A stretch of 24,714 bases of DNA, taken from positions 1-24,714 of IMG/VR virus record IMGVR_UViG_3300040807_002199. One strand, written 5' to 3'. The DNA is from a virus. Within the stretch, counting starts at the first letter, position 1, and every line of letters starts with the position of its first letter. Below the pieces are notes generated by a model. It was not told where the DNA came from, made no database searches, and was given only the letters and a program-made list of their open reading frames with translations. Positions 1 through 6,685 of the stretch are shown here, piece after piece. Position numbers and translations under genes: made by a program.

Positions 1-2
1 TC

Positions 3-656
3 GGCACTGCTGGTTCCTTCACCGTCCCAACGAGCAACATCTCTAACGCTCTCCTCGATAAGTCTTACTTCAACCTCGTCCGCAAGGGTGCAGGTAGCGA
101 GGCTTATGGTCGTGAGAACGGACGCCCCGTGTTTGGCCTTGTGCTGAGTTCTGAGGCTTCCTACCAGCTTCAGACTGAAGCAGGTTTCCGCGACGATGTT
201 CGTTACAACAACAGCAAGGTAAGCGACCTCATCGCACCCCTCGGTGTTGAGAAATCCTTCCGTGGTTTCTATCACCTTGTCGATGACCTCGCTCCTCGCT
301 TCACTCTGGCGAATACGGATCAGATTACCCGCGTTCTTCCTTACACGGTTTCCAGTGGTGTGACCACTCCAAACAGTGCTTACGATTCTGCTGAATATGA
401 AGCAGCTTTCGTGATCCACCCACACGTTTGTGAGTCTCAGATCCCGAATCCGTTCAGCGGAGCGCAAGGTATCTCCTTCGATCCTGTTAGCTACCGTGGT
501 GACTTCAAGTGGACGAACATCCCTAACGAGATCACCAACCCCGATGGCACTATCGGTTTCTTCCGTGGCGTTCTCGCCAGCGCGACGAAGCCAATCAAGA
601 CCGACTTCGGTTTTGTCATCTTGTTCAAGCGGACATCCACAACTCCCGCTGCGTAA
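3..656 (+). CDS. Probable major capsid protein, C-terminal part (5' end outside window)
   Basis: The reading frame is open from the first complete codon of the window, so the gene starts upstream; about 217 residues are visible before the TAA. An internal GTG near 129 is a valine codon in this frame, not the start. The C-terminal part has a compact globular look, with motifs such as FVIHPHVCESQIPNPFSG and SYRGDFKWTNIPNEI, ending in a hydrophobic strand (FGFVILFKR). These remind me of major capsid proteins of environmental tailed phages. Position supports this: first in a run of structural genes, followed by a strong hairpin terminator, as is common behind capsid genes. No catalytic motif is visible. 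The family call is from memory; another abundant virion protein is possible. Confidence 0.6.
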   Translation, partial: GTAGSFTVPTSNISNALLDKSYFNLVRKGAGSEAYGRENGRPVFGLVLSSEASYQLQTEAGFRDDVRYNNSKVSDLIAPLGVEKSFRGFYHLVDDLAPRFTLANTDQITRVLPYTVSSGVTTPNSAYDSAEYEAAFVIHPHVCESQIPNPFSGAQGISFDPVSYRGDFKWTNIPNEITNPDGTIGFFRGVLASATKPIKTDFGFVILFKRTSTTPAA

Positions 657-671
657 TAACCCGCTTAGTTT

Positions 672-700
672 GAGGGGGGTGGTAATCCCACCCCTCTCTT
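672..700 (+). terminator. GC-rich hairpin behind the capsid-like gene
   Basis: Arms 672-682 and 688-698 pair over 11 bp with one G-T wobble around a 5-nt loop (TAATC). Only two T's follow directly, so the U-tract is weak, but the stem is nearly all G-C. It lies about 15 nt past the capsid-like stop codon and probably lowers transcription into the next small genes or protects the capsid mRNA 3' end. Confidence 0.6.
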
Positions 701-724
701 GCTATAGCTAACCCTAAGTATGCC

Positions 725-913
725 ATGCCTACTCTAGACGACGCACCAACCATCGAAACCCTTGCGGGTGACGACCTCACAACCGCTGACGTTTCAGACA
801 CCGAAAAAGTTGCGCGAGCAGACCTCGTTCAAGTTTTTGATGTCTCTGAGCAGAAGGTTAAGACTATCTCTGTCCAGGAGCTTGGAGAAGCCCTCGGCGT
901 AACATTCAGCTAA
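725..913 (+). CDS. Small acidic hypothetical virion protein
   Basis: Encodes 62 residues, acidic, Thr/Asp-rich in the first half and ending in a short helical part (SVQELGEALG). I do not recognise a named family. Small proteins of this type are often found just behind phage capsid genes, so a minor capsid or decoration role is a positional guess. The ATG at 725 is used because an ATG at 720 in another frame stops after a few codons. There is no clear Shine-Dalgarno sequence; upstream is CTAACCCTAAGT. Hairpins flank the gene on both sides (672-700 and 922-949), so it may be a single-gene transcript segment. Confidence 0.55.
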   Translation: MPTLDDAPTIETLAGDDLTTADVSDTEKVARADLVQVFDVSEQKVKTISVQELGEALGVTFS

Positions 914-921
914 ACTTTTTG

Positions 922-949
922 CAGGTAGCCTCTGTTATGGGGCTACCTG
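922..949 (+). other. Inverted repeat between two virion genes
   Basis: CAGGTAGCC (922-930) is exactly complementary to GGCTACCTG (941-949), with a 10-nt loop. The 5' side is preceded by five T's; the 3' side is not followed by a T-run, so it is not a textbook terminator on either strand. It could be a factor-dependent stop, an mRNA processing site or a stabilising stem. A TTG-initiated reading through it (from 919) is possible but unlikely. Confidence 0.4.
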
Positions 950-969
950 TAAAATCACTATCTATTATT

Positions 970-1929
970 ATGTCTTTCACTACTGCTCAAAAGAAGCGAA
1001 TCCAAGAGAAACTCAACAGTTTGGACTCAGATAGTCTCACTAACTTTGTTGAAGAACAGTCTCAAACTAGAACATTTAACCCTGATGTAGCTCAAAAAGA
1101 ATCAGGACGCTTCGCCTACCTTATGGGGACTAGAGAAGGGCGGGAAAGGTATGCCGCTGATAAAAAGATAGCGGAAGAACGACTCAAGGCACTGGCTGAA
1201 ATGGTTAAAGCGGAGGAACAAAAACGCTTTGACATTCGGCAGGGAGAGATAAAGAGAGGGGAAAATGTCCCGTCCGCTCCTGCGGGTAGTATGTTTGAAG
1301 TGAGAGATGACCCAACGGAATATGGGTTGAGCATGACCGAAGCGGTAGAGAAAAGGCTCGCAGAACAACAAGCAGTTGCAGACTCCGATACAGCGCAGTT
1401 GCAGAGAGAGCTAGGTGGAATCGACCCAGAGGCTATGCGAGCCGCTCGTAATGATCGTAATAGAGCTACCCAAAAATCTCTGGAGCGTGAGCTAAGAAAT
1501 ACTAGGGCTAGGGCCACAAGAGAAGACAAGGAAATGGCTGAGAAGAAAGCTGAAAGGAAGGGCTACAAGAAAAGCCTAAGAGACGCGGATGCTGGGTTTG
1601 AGGAAGCATTTGAGGAGAGTATAGGTGACTACGAGTCTCGTCAAGGGGTGGAGCAGGAAGCGGCTGAGAAAGCTGACTCCTTATTCAAAGAGCCTACACT
1701 CCGTGCAGAGCCTATACCACGCGCAAAGCTTACACCACGCGCAGAGCCTGTCCCAGATATGAATGAGGAGGAAGCAGGTCGCCTGTTTAAGATGATCATG
1801 GGCAGTTCCTTCGATCCCGTGTCTTCTATGGATAAAGGCAAAATGGAGATCTTGAAAAAAGCGAAAGCTGAAAATCCTGGCCTCACAGACAACCAGCTAG
1901 CACTTAAAATCTACAGGGACTATATGTAA
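970..1929 (+). CDS. Charged coiled-coil protein, hypothetical (scaffold or internal virion protein?)
   Basis: Encodes 319 residues, very rich in Glu, Lys, Arg and Ala, with long helical, coiled-coil-like stretches (about residues 45-80 and 165-235). Near residue 250 there is a short Pro/Arg repeat in which RAEPIP, RAKLTP and RAEPVP follow one another. The last 45 residues form a separate compact part ending in ALKIYRDYM. The ATG at 970 was chosen over an in-frame TTG at 919, because the TTG reading runs through the hairpin at 922-949 and the first residues after 970 (MSFTTAQKKR) look like a natural start. Immediately upstream is CTATTATT, with no Shine-Dalgarno. It lies downstream of the capsid-like gene; a scaffold would more often be upstream. 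Function unknown. Confidence 0.6.
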   Translation: MSFTTAQKKRIQEKLNSLDSDSLTNFVEEQSQTRTFNPDVAQKESGRFAYLMGTREGRERYAADKKIAEERLKALAEMVKAEEQKRFDIRQGEIKRGENVPSAPAGSMFEVRDDPTEYGLSMTEAVEKRLAEQQAVADSDTAQLQRELGGIDPEAMRAARNDRNRATQKSLERELRNTRARATREDKEMAEKKAERKGYKKSLRDADAGFEEAFEESIGDYESRQGVEQEAAEKADSLFKEPTLRAEPIPRAKLTPRAEPVPDMNEEEAGRLFKMIMGSSFDPVSSMDKGKMEILKKAKAENPGLTDNQLALKIYRDYM

Positions 1930-2246
1930 TGAACTACGCAGACAAGAAAGATCATGGGGAAGTTAAGGATCTGGAGATGGCGGAGCAGCAGCTTCGCAAC
2001 ATCCACGCTAACGTAGTGGATCTGCTTAGGCACTTAGATAAACACCCCAACTGCTCTCTCCTATCCCAAGCATGGGTTCAATCTAAAGTTACGTTGTCTA
2101 ACGCTTACGTTGATTCGGTTCGCGACTATGTAGTTAACAGCCAGAAAGAACGAGAGTCTATGGAAGAAGACGACGGAGTTTACGACAGCGACGACGGCCC
2201 TATGGGATTCCTTATAGCTGTTGAAAAAAACGCGTCTAAGTATTAA
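1929..2246 (+). CDS. Small phage protein with WVQSK...SVRDYV signature
   Basis: Encodes 105 residues, mostly helical. The motif AWVQSKVTLSNAYVDSVRDY near residues 48-67 resembles a small protein often found among structural genes of marine T7-like and T4-like phages (typically WVQSKITKAxDYLxxVxDYL). The role of that family is not established as far as I know; it is probably virion-associated. The start codon overlaps the previous stop by one base (TAATG), indicating translational coupling. The acidic tail (EEDDGVYDSDDGP) is disordered in appearance. Confidence 0.65.
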   Translation: MNYADKKDHGEVKDLEMAEQQLRNIHANVVDLLRHLDKHPNCSLLSQAWVQSKVTLSNAYVDSVRDYVVNSQKERESMEEDDGVYDSDDGPMGFLIAVEKNASKY

Positions 2247-2257
2247 GTTTAGATAAC

Positions 2258-2521
2258 ATGACAAACGACATCGAAAAACAATCAGCAGGTAGGGGCGGCG
2301 CAACTTTCGTTAGCACGACGGGAAGCCCAGTCAGTGGAGAATACTGCGCTATTCAGTGCGTCACCAGTAACACCAAGTTTACTTCTATTACGATGGATGC
2401 GCTGGATGGAGACACCATTGACTCCAACGTCCATTTCCCCGCTGGTTTTACTATCTTGGGAAGCATCAAATCCTTCACCGTCCACACTGGGTCAGTGATT
2501 GCTTACAAAGCAGTTAATTAA
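2258..2521 (+). CDS. Small beta-rich structural-type protein ending in SGxVIAYKA
   Basis: Encodes 87 residues, Gly/Ser/Thr-rich and predicted beta. The pattern AIQC...T.FTSIT...G...PAGFTILGSI.SFTVHTGSVIAYKA resembles a small phage protein family known to me from marine phages, where AIQ, PAG-T-I-G and SGKVIAYKA recur. Such genes sit among head/tail genes, so a virion role is likely but the exact function is unknown. The start is preceded by TTTAGATAAC, one of several A/T-rich, non-Shine-Dalgarno leaders in this region. Confidence 0.6.
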   Translation: MTNDIEKQSAGRGGATFVSTTGSPVSGEYCAIQCVTSNTKFTSITMDALDGDTIDSNVHFPAGFTILGSIKSFTVHTGSVIAYKAVN

Positions 2522-2541
2522 GGGAACTAGGAGGGACTGAC

Positions 2542-2844
2542 ATGAGTTGGGCGCAAGCCGTATCTGAGGTAAAGCCCGAACTACTTCGTTGGGCCGTAAA
2601 TTACTTCGGACTCGCCATTGTCTTGGGTGTTTGCTCCTGGCTACTATGGGGCGAGTATCAAGATCAAGTTGATGCTCGATTCGCCTCTATTGAGCGGGAA
2701 CTCAGCAGCTACAAAGACCGGGTAGGTTTCCTAGAGGCAGATGCACTCCATCGTAGGACTATTGAAGCAGAAGAGCAGAAGCAACGCGCCGAATTGTTCT
2801 CAGCTATTGAGAAGCACTTAGATAATATCAGTCGGGCTAACTGA
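2542..2844 (+). CDS. Membrane-anchored coiled-coil protein, hypothetical
   Basis: Encodes 100 residues: a short N-terminal part, one clear transmembrane helix (about residues 19-37, AVNYFGLAIVLGVCSWLLW), then a charged coiled coil to the end. This shape resembles inner-membrane spanins, holin accessory proteins and small phage membrane proteins. However, a better spanin pair is present at 9247-9610, so the role here is open. Unlike its neighbours it has a perfect Shine-Dalgarno (AGGAGGG, 2529-2535) six bases before the ATG, so it is probably translated strongly. It is the last gene of the first plus-strand block; the next gene is convergent. Confidence 0.6.
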   Translation: MSWAQAVSEVKPELLRWAVNYFGLAIVLGVCSWLLWGEYQDQVDARFASIERELSSYKDRVGFLEADALHRRTIEAEEQKQRAELFSAIEKHLDNISRAN

Positions 2845-2856
2845 GAAAGTTAGATC

Positions 2857-2877
2857 GGTAGTTCGCGGGAGCTAACC
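2857..2877. terminator. Possible bidirectional hairpin between convergent genes
   Basis: GGTAGTTC pairs with GAGCTAACC around a GCGG loop (8 pairs, one bulge, one G-T wobble). It sits between a plus-strand stop (2844) and a minus-strand stop (2879), where a shared terminator is expected. No T-tract follows on either side, so the call is tentative. Confidence 0.35.
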
Positions 2878-2878
2878 C

Positions 2879-3535
2879 CTAGTCAATTATTGCGAAGCCC
2901 CATCTCGCCTCGACTTGATATACGTCTATACCAAGTTCATCACGCAGTCTCTTCGGGGACTCCTTGTGTTTGATCCTATCGAGGTCGTCTAGAATAAGGC
3001 ATTTTATATTGCCCTCTCTTTTTGCAGCTTCTAAGATAACGCCTAGTTCCTTTTGTCCGTTAGGTCCACCTGAGTCAAGTCCTACCATAACACGCTGGTC
3101 TTTTTTCTCTTGGAGTATTTTAGACAGCCAGTTTTCTTCTTCCGCTACATTTTGAATTTGTATTCTCTCAACCCAGTTGCTGGGTATGTCTTTTCGTTCT
3201 AGGGAGTTCGCGTGATTGAGGAACACATGAGGTAGGTATCCTACGTTTTCCAGAGCCTTATTGTAAGACACCCAGTTAGTCTCACAAGAGTGAACATCTA
3301 GTCCTGTGAAAGCAAAAGAAGTTGTGGTCCCCCTTCCCAGAAAAGTTCCCGTCTCGATGATGCAGTCTATTTTATATTTCTTAGCTAGAAGACAAGCAAC
3401 TTCTGATAATCTCGCTGATGTGAGAGCCATCGCGTTATTAGTTTCTATCCGCTTAGATTTTAGCGAACTGACGCCTAGTTTATCCCTAAATGGTTTTGAA
3501 ATATTATGATTATCTTCTAGTATGTTTACTATCAT
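2879..3535 (-). CDS. SAM-dependent methyltransferase-fold protein (putative)
   Basis: Encodes 218 residues from the ATG at 3535. The motif CIIETGTFLGRGTTTS looks like class I methyltransferase motif I (E-T-G-x-x-x-G), followed by a strand ending in HSCETNW that could hold the acidic ribose-binding residue. Further on, VMVGLDSGGPNGQKELGVIL and CLILDDLDRI fit later strands of a Methyltransf_24-like fold. The target is unknown: a sugar, a protein or a small molecule. A longer reading from 3610 would overlap the divergent gene at 3551 by 60 bases, so the shorter start is preferred. It is on the opposite strand to its structural neighbours, as is typical of an acquired 'moron' gene, and lies back to back with a sulfotransferase-like gene. 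Confidence 0.6.
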   Translation of the reverse strand: MIVNILEDNHNISKPFRDKLGVSSLKSKRIETNNAMALTSARLSEVACLLAKKYKIDCIIETGTFLGRGTTTSFAFTGLDVHSCETNWVSYNKALENVGYLPHVFLNHANSLERKDIPSNWVERIQIQNVAEEENWLSKILQEKKDQRVMVGLDSGGPNGQKELGVILEAAKREGNIKCLILDDLDRIKHKESPKRLRDELGIDVYQVEARWGFAIID

Positions 3536-3550
3536 GGGGAAAACTATAAC

Positions 3551-4309
3551 ATGGACATAAGGGACATCAAGTTTGAACATCGAAGGGAGTATCGAGTATT
3601 TGGCCTTCAAAGGTCAGGGCTTCATGCAATTACGAACTGGATAATTGCATCTTTAATCGAGGAGGGAGAAGACCAACTCACTTACTTGAACTTTGTAAAT
3701 TCTTCGCCAGATATAAAAGGGAATCGGTTTAACTTAGGAAATGAAATGCCTGACTTACCAGAATCTTGTAGGACTCCTTTGGATAAATTAACGGGGACAT
3801 TAGTTTTGGGTTTTGAAGAGTGGGATGCGGCAAAATGGGTTAGGGAGCTAGATACTGGAGTGGATTCGGTAAACGTATTTGTAACTAGAGATTTAAAAGA
3901 TGTGTTTGCATCAAGGCTGGCTAGGCTGGAACAGCCAAAATCTCAGTTTTCTATCTCTGAGGATACATTGAAAGTTTGGGGGGAATGGATGACTGGGACT
4001 GACCCATCAGGTTATTACAAGATGCTAAAACACTACCGCAAATACACCCCGCTCCCTCCGAAAACCACCGCAGTTAAATTTGAGAACTGGATTAGTAGTG
4101 AAGAATACAGGAGGTCCAAGGCTACTAAATTGGGTATTCAGTTTCACAACTTAGGAATGGACAAAGAGTCTAAGCACGGAGGAGGTTCATCTTTTGGAAA
4201 GCCCCCCTCCCCAGGACAGACGAGGTGGGAGAAGTATAGGGAACACCCTATGATGAGAGAATTTATCCGCCAAATAGAGGATGGAAGCCCCTTGCCTTAC
4301 TACATTTAG
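3551..4309 (+). CDS. Sulfotransferase-like protein
   Basis: Encodes 252 residues. Near the N-terminus, VFGLQRSGLHAITNW (residues 16-30) matches the 5'-phosphosulfate-binding loop seen in sulfotransferases that carry R-S-G-x-H. At residues 109-122, VFVTRDLKDVFASR matches the 3'-phosphate motif (RDxxDxxaSr) of PAPS-dependent enzymes. Such enzymes move a sulfate group from PAPS to a hydroxyl on a sugar, protein or lipid. The acceptor here is unknown. The gene lies 15 bp from the divergent methyltransferase-fold gene and directly before the first poly-Ser gene, which makes a role in modifying phage surface proteins or attached sugars an attractive inference. P-loop kinases are a weaker alternative. 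Confidence 0.65.
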   Translation: MDIRDIKFEHRREYRVFGLQRSGLHAITNWIIASLIEEGEDQLTYLNFVNSSPDIKGNRFNLGNEMPDLPESCRTPLDKLTGTLVLGFEEWDAAKWVRELDTGVDSVNVFVTRDLKDVFASRLARLEQPKSQFSISEDTLKVWGEWMTGTDPSGYYKMLKHYRKYTPLPPKTTAVKFENWISSEEYRRSKATKLGIQFHNLGMDKESKHGGGSSFGKPPSPGQTRWEKYREHPMMREFIRQIEDGSPLPYYI

Positions 4310-4354
4310 ACTTGCACTTCTTGTAGAAAAGGGGGAAACTAAACACAACGAGAA

Positions 4355-4582
4355 ATGAAGTTGACTAAAGCTAATACTCTGTATGGGGTTGATAACCCCA
4401 CACTAATTGGAAACGCGGGAGGTGGGGGGAGTTCATCGAGTTCATCGAGTTCATCGAGTTCATCGGGTTCATCGAGTTCATCGAGTCCTTCGGGTTCATC
4501 GAGTTCATCGGGTTCATCGAGTTCATCGAGTTCATCGGGTTCATCGAGTTCATCGAGTTCATCGGGTTCTTATCAGCCTTAA
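4355..4582 (+). CDS. Stand-alone serine-repeat microprotein
   Basis: Encodes 75 residues: a 21-residue lead, four Gly, then a Ser tract (residues 26-72) with regular Gly and one Pro interruption, ending in YQP. There is no signal peptide and no other domain. The gene reads as real because the frame has its own ATG after an A-rich leader (AAACTAAACACAACGAGAA), ends just before the next gene, and three other genes nearby also encode poly-Ser with other codons. It could be a small virion attachment, a linker peptide or a carrier for O-linked modification. Other frames over the repeat give low-complexity shadows and should not be annotated. Confidence 0.6.
   Translation: MKLTKANTLYGVDNPTLIGNAGGGGSSSSSSSSSSSSGSSSSSSPSGSSSSSGSSSSSSSSGSSSSSSSSGSYQP
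4430..4570 (+). repeat. 9-bp in-frame tandem repeat AGT-TCA-TCG (poly-Ser)
   Basis: About 16 copies of a 9-base unit AGTTCATCG, with GGTTCATCG variants giving Gly and one CCT giving Pro. Unit length is a multiple of three, so slippage changes protein length without breaking the frame. Confidence 0.9.
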
Positions 4583-4594
4583 TATAGATTAGAT

Positions 4595-5860
4595 ATGCCC
4601 GTCAATTTTGGAAATCAACCTGCTCCCAAAAGACAAAGAGTTCTTACTTTTGTCAGCCCTAACGTAGCTGACATTCTATTTTATGAGACGGTAGATACTC
4701 AGAGAGTGGGGAAGAATATACCCGCTTACGGAACTAGCCATCCCGACTCTACTAAATGGCCCAATCATGAACTTGTCTACGTGCAGCAAGACAGTTCGGA
4801 GGGGCAGCTTTACAGGTATTATTACGCAGCCACTAGGGACTCACAGGATTCGTATAATTACGAGCTTCGGGATGGTTCTGAGCTTACTAGAACTTACATC
4901 ATCAAAAGGAGCGATTACCCGTCTTCTTTGACTCCCCCATCCGGCGGAACAGTAGACAGCGTGTTTACAGACTATGGGTTTGTGGGGGATACCATTAAAA
5001 GCGTGGGAGATCCTTTATCTGGAATTTACATAGCAGTCCAAAGAAGATTTGTAGTTCCACAAACGGTTGATTACGTGTATGATGCAAACCTAGAGGGAAA
5101 CATCAAGGTAACTAAGACCGTCGTTCCTTCGGGATATACCCTTGAGGGCGCAGGTATCACTAACTCTCCAGGGGACACTAATGAAGTAAGACACGGAAAT
5201 AATTTTCACGATGTGCTTATTAATCAGAGTATTAAGGATAGTGGGGGAACCATTGCCGACAGAGATCTTGAGACTATTTATGGATCTCAAAAGTATGAAG
5301 GAATTCCTCAGAGACTAGACTCAGTAGATTTTGATTTTGTTTCTGCTTGGGTTACGGGGTCTAATTCTAATGGGGATAACATAGGGCAATATAGTGAAGA
5401 CAGCACGGCAGAGTTCCCGGTTACCGCCCCCTCTTCTGGACCTTTCAAAACAAAAATCGAAAGAACCCTAACTACAAACCCAGAAACAAAAGTAAACTCC
5501 ATATTGTCCTCTTCGACGTTGCTACCCCGTCCAAAACGACAAGACATATCTTACAAGTATGCCGCATATAGCACTAACCCTCCTGTTGCACAAGCATCTG
5601 CTAGGCAGTTCACTCTCCCTGCTGCTATACACGGAGCGATTACTGTTGGTATAAACGGAACTACTAACGGATCTTCTACCGCACCTACTGGCTTAAATAT
5701 TGAACGAAACATTCAGCCTACCTCGTTAGCCGCTACGTCGGGCTTTAACGGGACTGACTTAGTTGGAGATTATTTGATAAATGTGTCCGTAAGACAAACA
5801 AGCCTCGATATGTTTATCGTTGAGTCTACGGAACTTCAACTGAACGGAGTCTACCCGTAG
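4595..5860 (+). CDS. Large tail/appendage structural protein (putative)
   Basis: Encodes 421 residues, rich in Ser, Thr, Asn, Gly, Tyr and Val, with a beta-rich composition typical of phage baseplate, tail or fibre proteins. There is no enzyme motif. The first 200 residues contain many Tyr and Asp-Ser pairs; the C-terminal part has Gly/Asn/Thr-rich repeats (TVGINGTTNGSST) and ends in SVRQTSLDMFIVESTELQLN. I do not recognise the family. Size and position between two poly-Ser genes suggest a virion protein that works with them. The start follows TAGATTAGAT with no Shine-Dalgarno, and the stop lies 4 bases before the next ATG, so the two are probably co-translated. Confidence 0.55.
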   Translation: MPVNFGNQPAPKRQRVLTFVSPNVADILFYETVDTQRVGKNIPAYGTSHPDSTKWPNHELVYVQQDSSEGQLYRYYYAATRDSQDSYNYELRDGSELTRTYIIKRSDYPSSLTPPSGGTVDSVFTDYGFVGDTIKSVGDPLSGIYIAVQRRFVVPQTVDYVYDANLEGNIKVTKTVVPSGYTLEGAGITNSPGDTNEVRHGNNFHDVLINQSIKDSGGTIADRDLETIYGSQKYEGIPQRLDSVDFDFVSAWVTGSNSNGDNIGQYSEDSTAEFPVTAPSSGPFKTKIERTLTTNPETKVNSILSSSTLLPRPKRQDISYKYAAYSTNPPVAQASARQFTLPAAIHGAITVGINGTTNGSSTAPTGLNIERNIQPTSLAATSGFNGTDLVGDYLINVSVRQTSLDMFIVESTELQLNGVYP

Positions 5861-5864
5861 ATTA

Positions 5865-6521
5865 ATGGCCGAAGATTTTCAGTATCCCCAGGTGAACGCA
5901 CCCCCACCCGAAGAGTCTTTTGGGGACTTAACTGGGGTAGAAACTCAGATACCTAACCCGGATCTGCTGTATGGACCCATAGAGGTTGGGCCTTGGCCCG
6001 ACAACCCCATTTCTGATTTTTCCCCGATAGGTTTATATTTAAATGACCCTGCTTTTATATTTAGCGAAGAAAGTAGTAGTAGTAGTAGCAGTAGTAGCCC
6101 CCCTAGCAGCAGTAGTAGTAGCTCTAAGTCCACCGCTATCGTCCCTTGTTCTTGGAATGAAACAGGGTATGCCGCTTTATTTATTGCTGAGATGCCGGAA
6201 GTTCGCTTTGATGACCACGTAGAGATTTTTCCTACTAAGAGGTTTAGTAAGACCCCGCTAGATGAAAAATTTTTAGAAGTGTGTGAGCCAGATACGGTTA
6301 GGGTAATTTCTGCTATCGGGGACTCAGGGGGTGTGAAATACGCCAGGGTTGAGGGTCAAGAAATAATCTTGTCTCTCCCCTTGTTCATGAGGCCCAAAAG
6401 AGTTTGCGTTCGTCTGAGTGGGATTCGCAAAGGGTTCCGAAACCTTAGATTCCCTGATAGAACTGAGAATCAATTTATACATAACGAGAAGTTCATTAAC
6501 TCAGCTTACCCAGACGAATAG
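5865..6521 (+). CDS. Putative tail protein with internal poly-Ser linker
   Basis: Encodes 218 residues: an acidic, proline-rich N-terminal part (to about residue 68), a Ser9-Pro2-Ser7 tract (residues 70-87), then a globular C-terminal part of about 130 residues with hydrophobic strands and a basic stretch (RKGFRNLRFPDR). The layout looks like two domains joined by a flexible, possibly modified linker. The function is unknown; the neighbours are structural. The ATG comes four bases after the preceding stop (TAGATTAATG). Confidence 0.6.
   Translation: MAEDFQYPQVNAPPPEESFGDLTGVETQIPNPDLLYGPIEVGPWPDNPISDFSPIGLYLNDPAFIFSEESSSSSSSSSPPSSSSSSSKSTAIVPCSWNETGYAALFIAEMPEVRFDDHVEIFPTKRFSKTPLDEKFLEVCEPDTVRVISAIGDSGGVKYARVEGQEIILSLPLFMRPKRVCVRLSGIRKGFRNLRFPDRTENQFIHNEKFINSAYPDE
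6072..6125 (+). repeat. AGT/AGC serine codon run
   Basis: A trinucleotide run of AGT and AGC codons broken by CCC-CCT, encoding Ser9-Pro2-Ser7. The codons differ from the TCA-TCG-AGT unit of the repeat at 4430-4570. Confidence 0.85.
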
Positions 6522-6526
6522 ATAAT

Positions 6527-6685
6527 ATGAGCGATAGTAGCAGTGGAGGAGGGTATGGAGGCAGCGACAGTGGAAGCAGTAGCAGCAGTAGCAGCAGTAG
6601 CAGCAGTAGCAGCAGTAGCAGCAGTAGCAGCAGTAGCAGCAGTAGCAGCAGTCATGGATCTCCGAAAACCTCTGGGTCCGTTTAA
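6527..6685 (+). CDS. Serine-repeat microprotein, 52 residues
   Basis: Starts at an ATG preceded by ATAGATAAT, six bases after the previous stop. Residues 1-16 are Ser/Gly-rich (MSDSSSGGGYGGSDSG), residues 17-42 are 26 uninterrupted serines from AGC-AGC-AGT codons, and the tail is HGSPKTSGSV. It has the same plan as the 75-residue protein at 4355: glycine-rich lead, poly-Ser, short tail. Its stop codon overlaps the stop of the convergent glycosyltransferase gene (6682). Short length and low complexity mean it would be skipped by most gene finders; the support is position, start context and the parallel with the other three poly-Ser genes. Confidence 0.5.
   Translation: MSDSSSGGGYGGSDSGSSSSSSSSSSSSSSSSSSSSSSSSSSHGSPKTSGSV
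6575..6652 (+). repeat. AGC-AGT-AGC tandem repeat (poly-Ser)
   Basis: A near-perfect 9-bp tandem array of AGC and AGT codons encoding 26 serines. The reverse strand reads as a low-complexity Thr/Ala frame with no support as a gene. Confidence 0.9.

Noticed and set aside
919-969. TTG start at 919 for the coiled-coil protein
   Set aside because: It would translate through a perfect 9-bp hairpin; the ATG at 970 has the same context as other starts nearby.
1102-1892. Minus-strand frames opposite the charged coiled-coil gene
   Set aside because: Ser/Leu/Phe-rich shadows of an Arg/Glu/Lys-rich gene, no start context or neighbours in the same direction.
3536-3610. Longer methyltransferase-fold protein starting at 3610
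   Set aside because: It overlaps the divergent sulfotransferase gene by 60 bp and adds a tail without family features.
4371-4592. Reading frames of Met-Asn-Ser and His-Arg-Val repeats over the serine array
   Set aside because: They are the other frames of a 9-bp repeat; open only because the repeat has no stop codon. The Ser frame has flanking non-repeat protein sequence and gene-like spacing.
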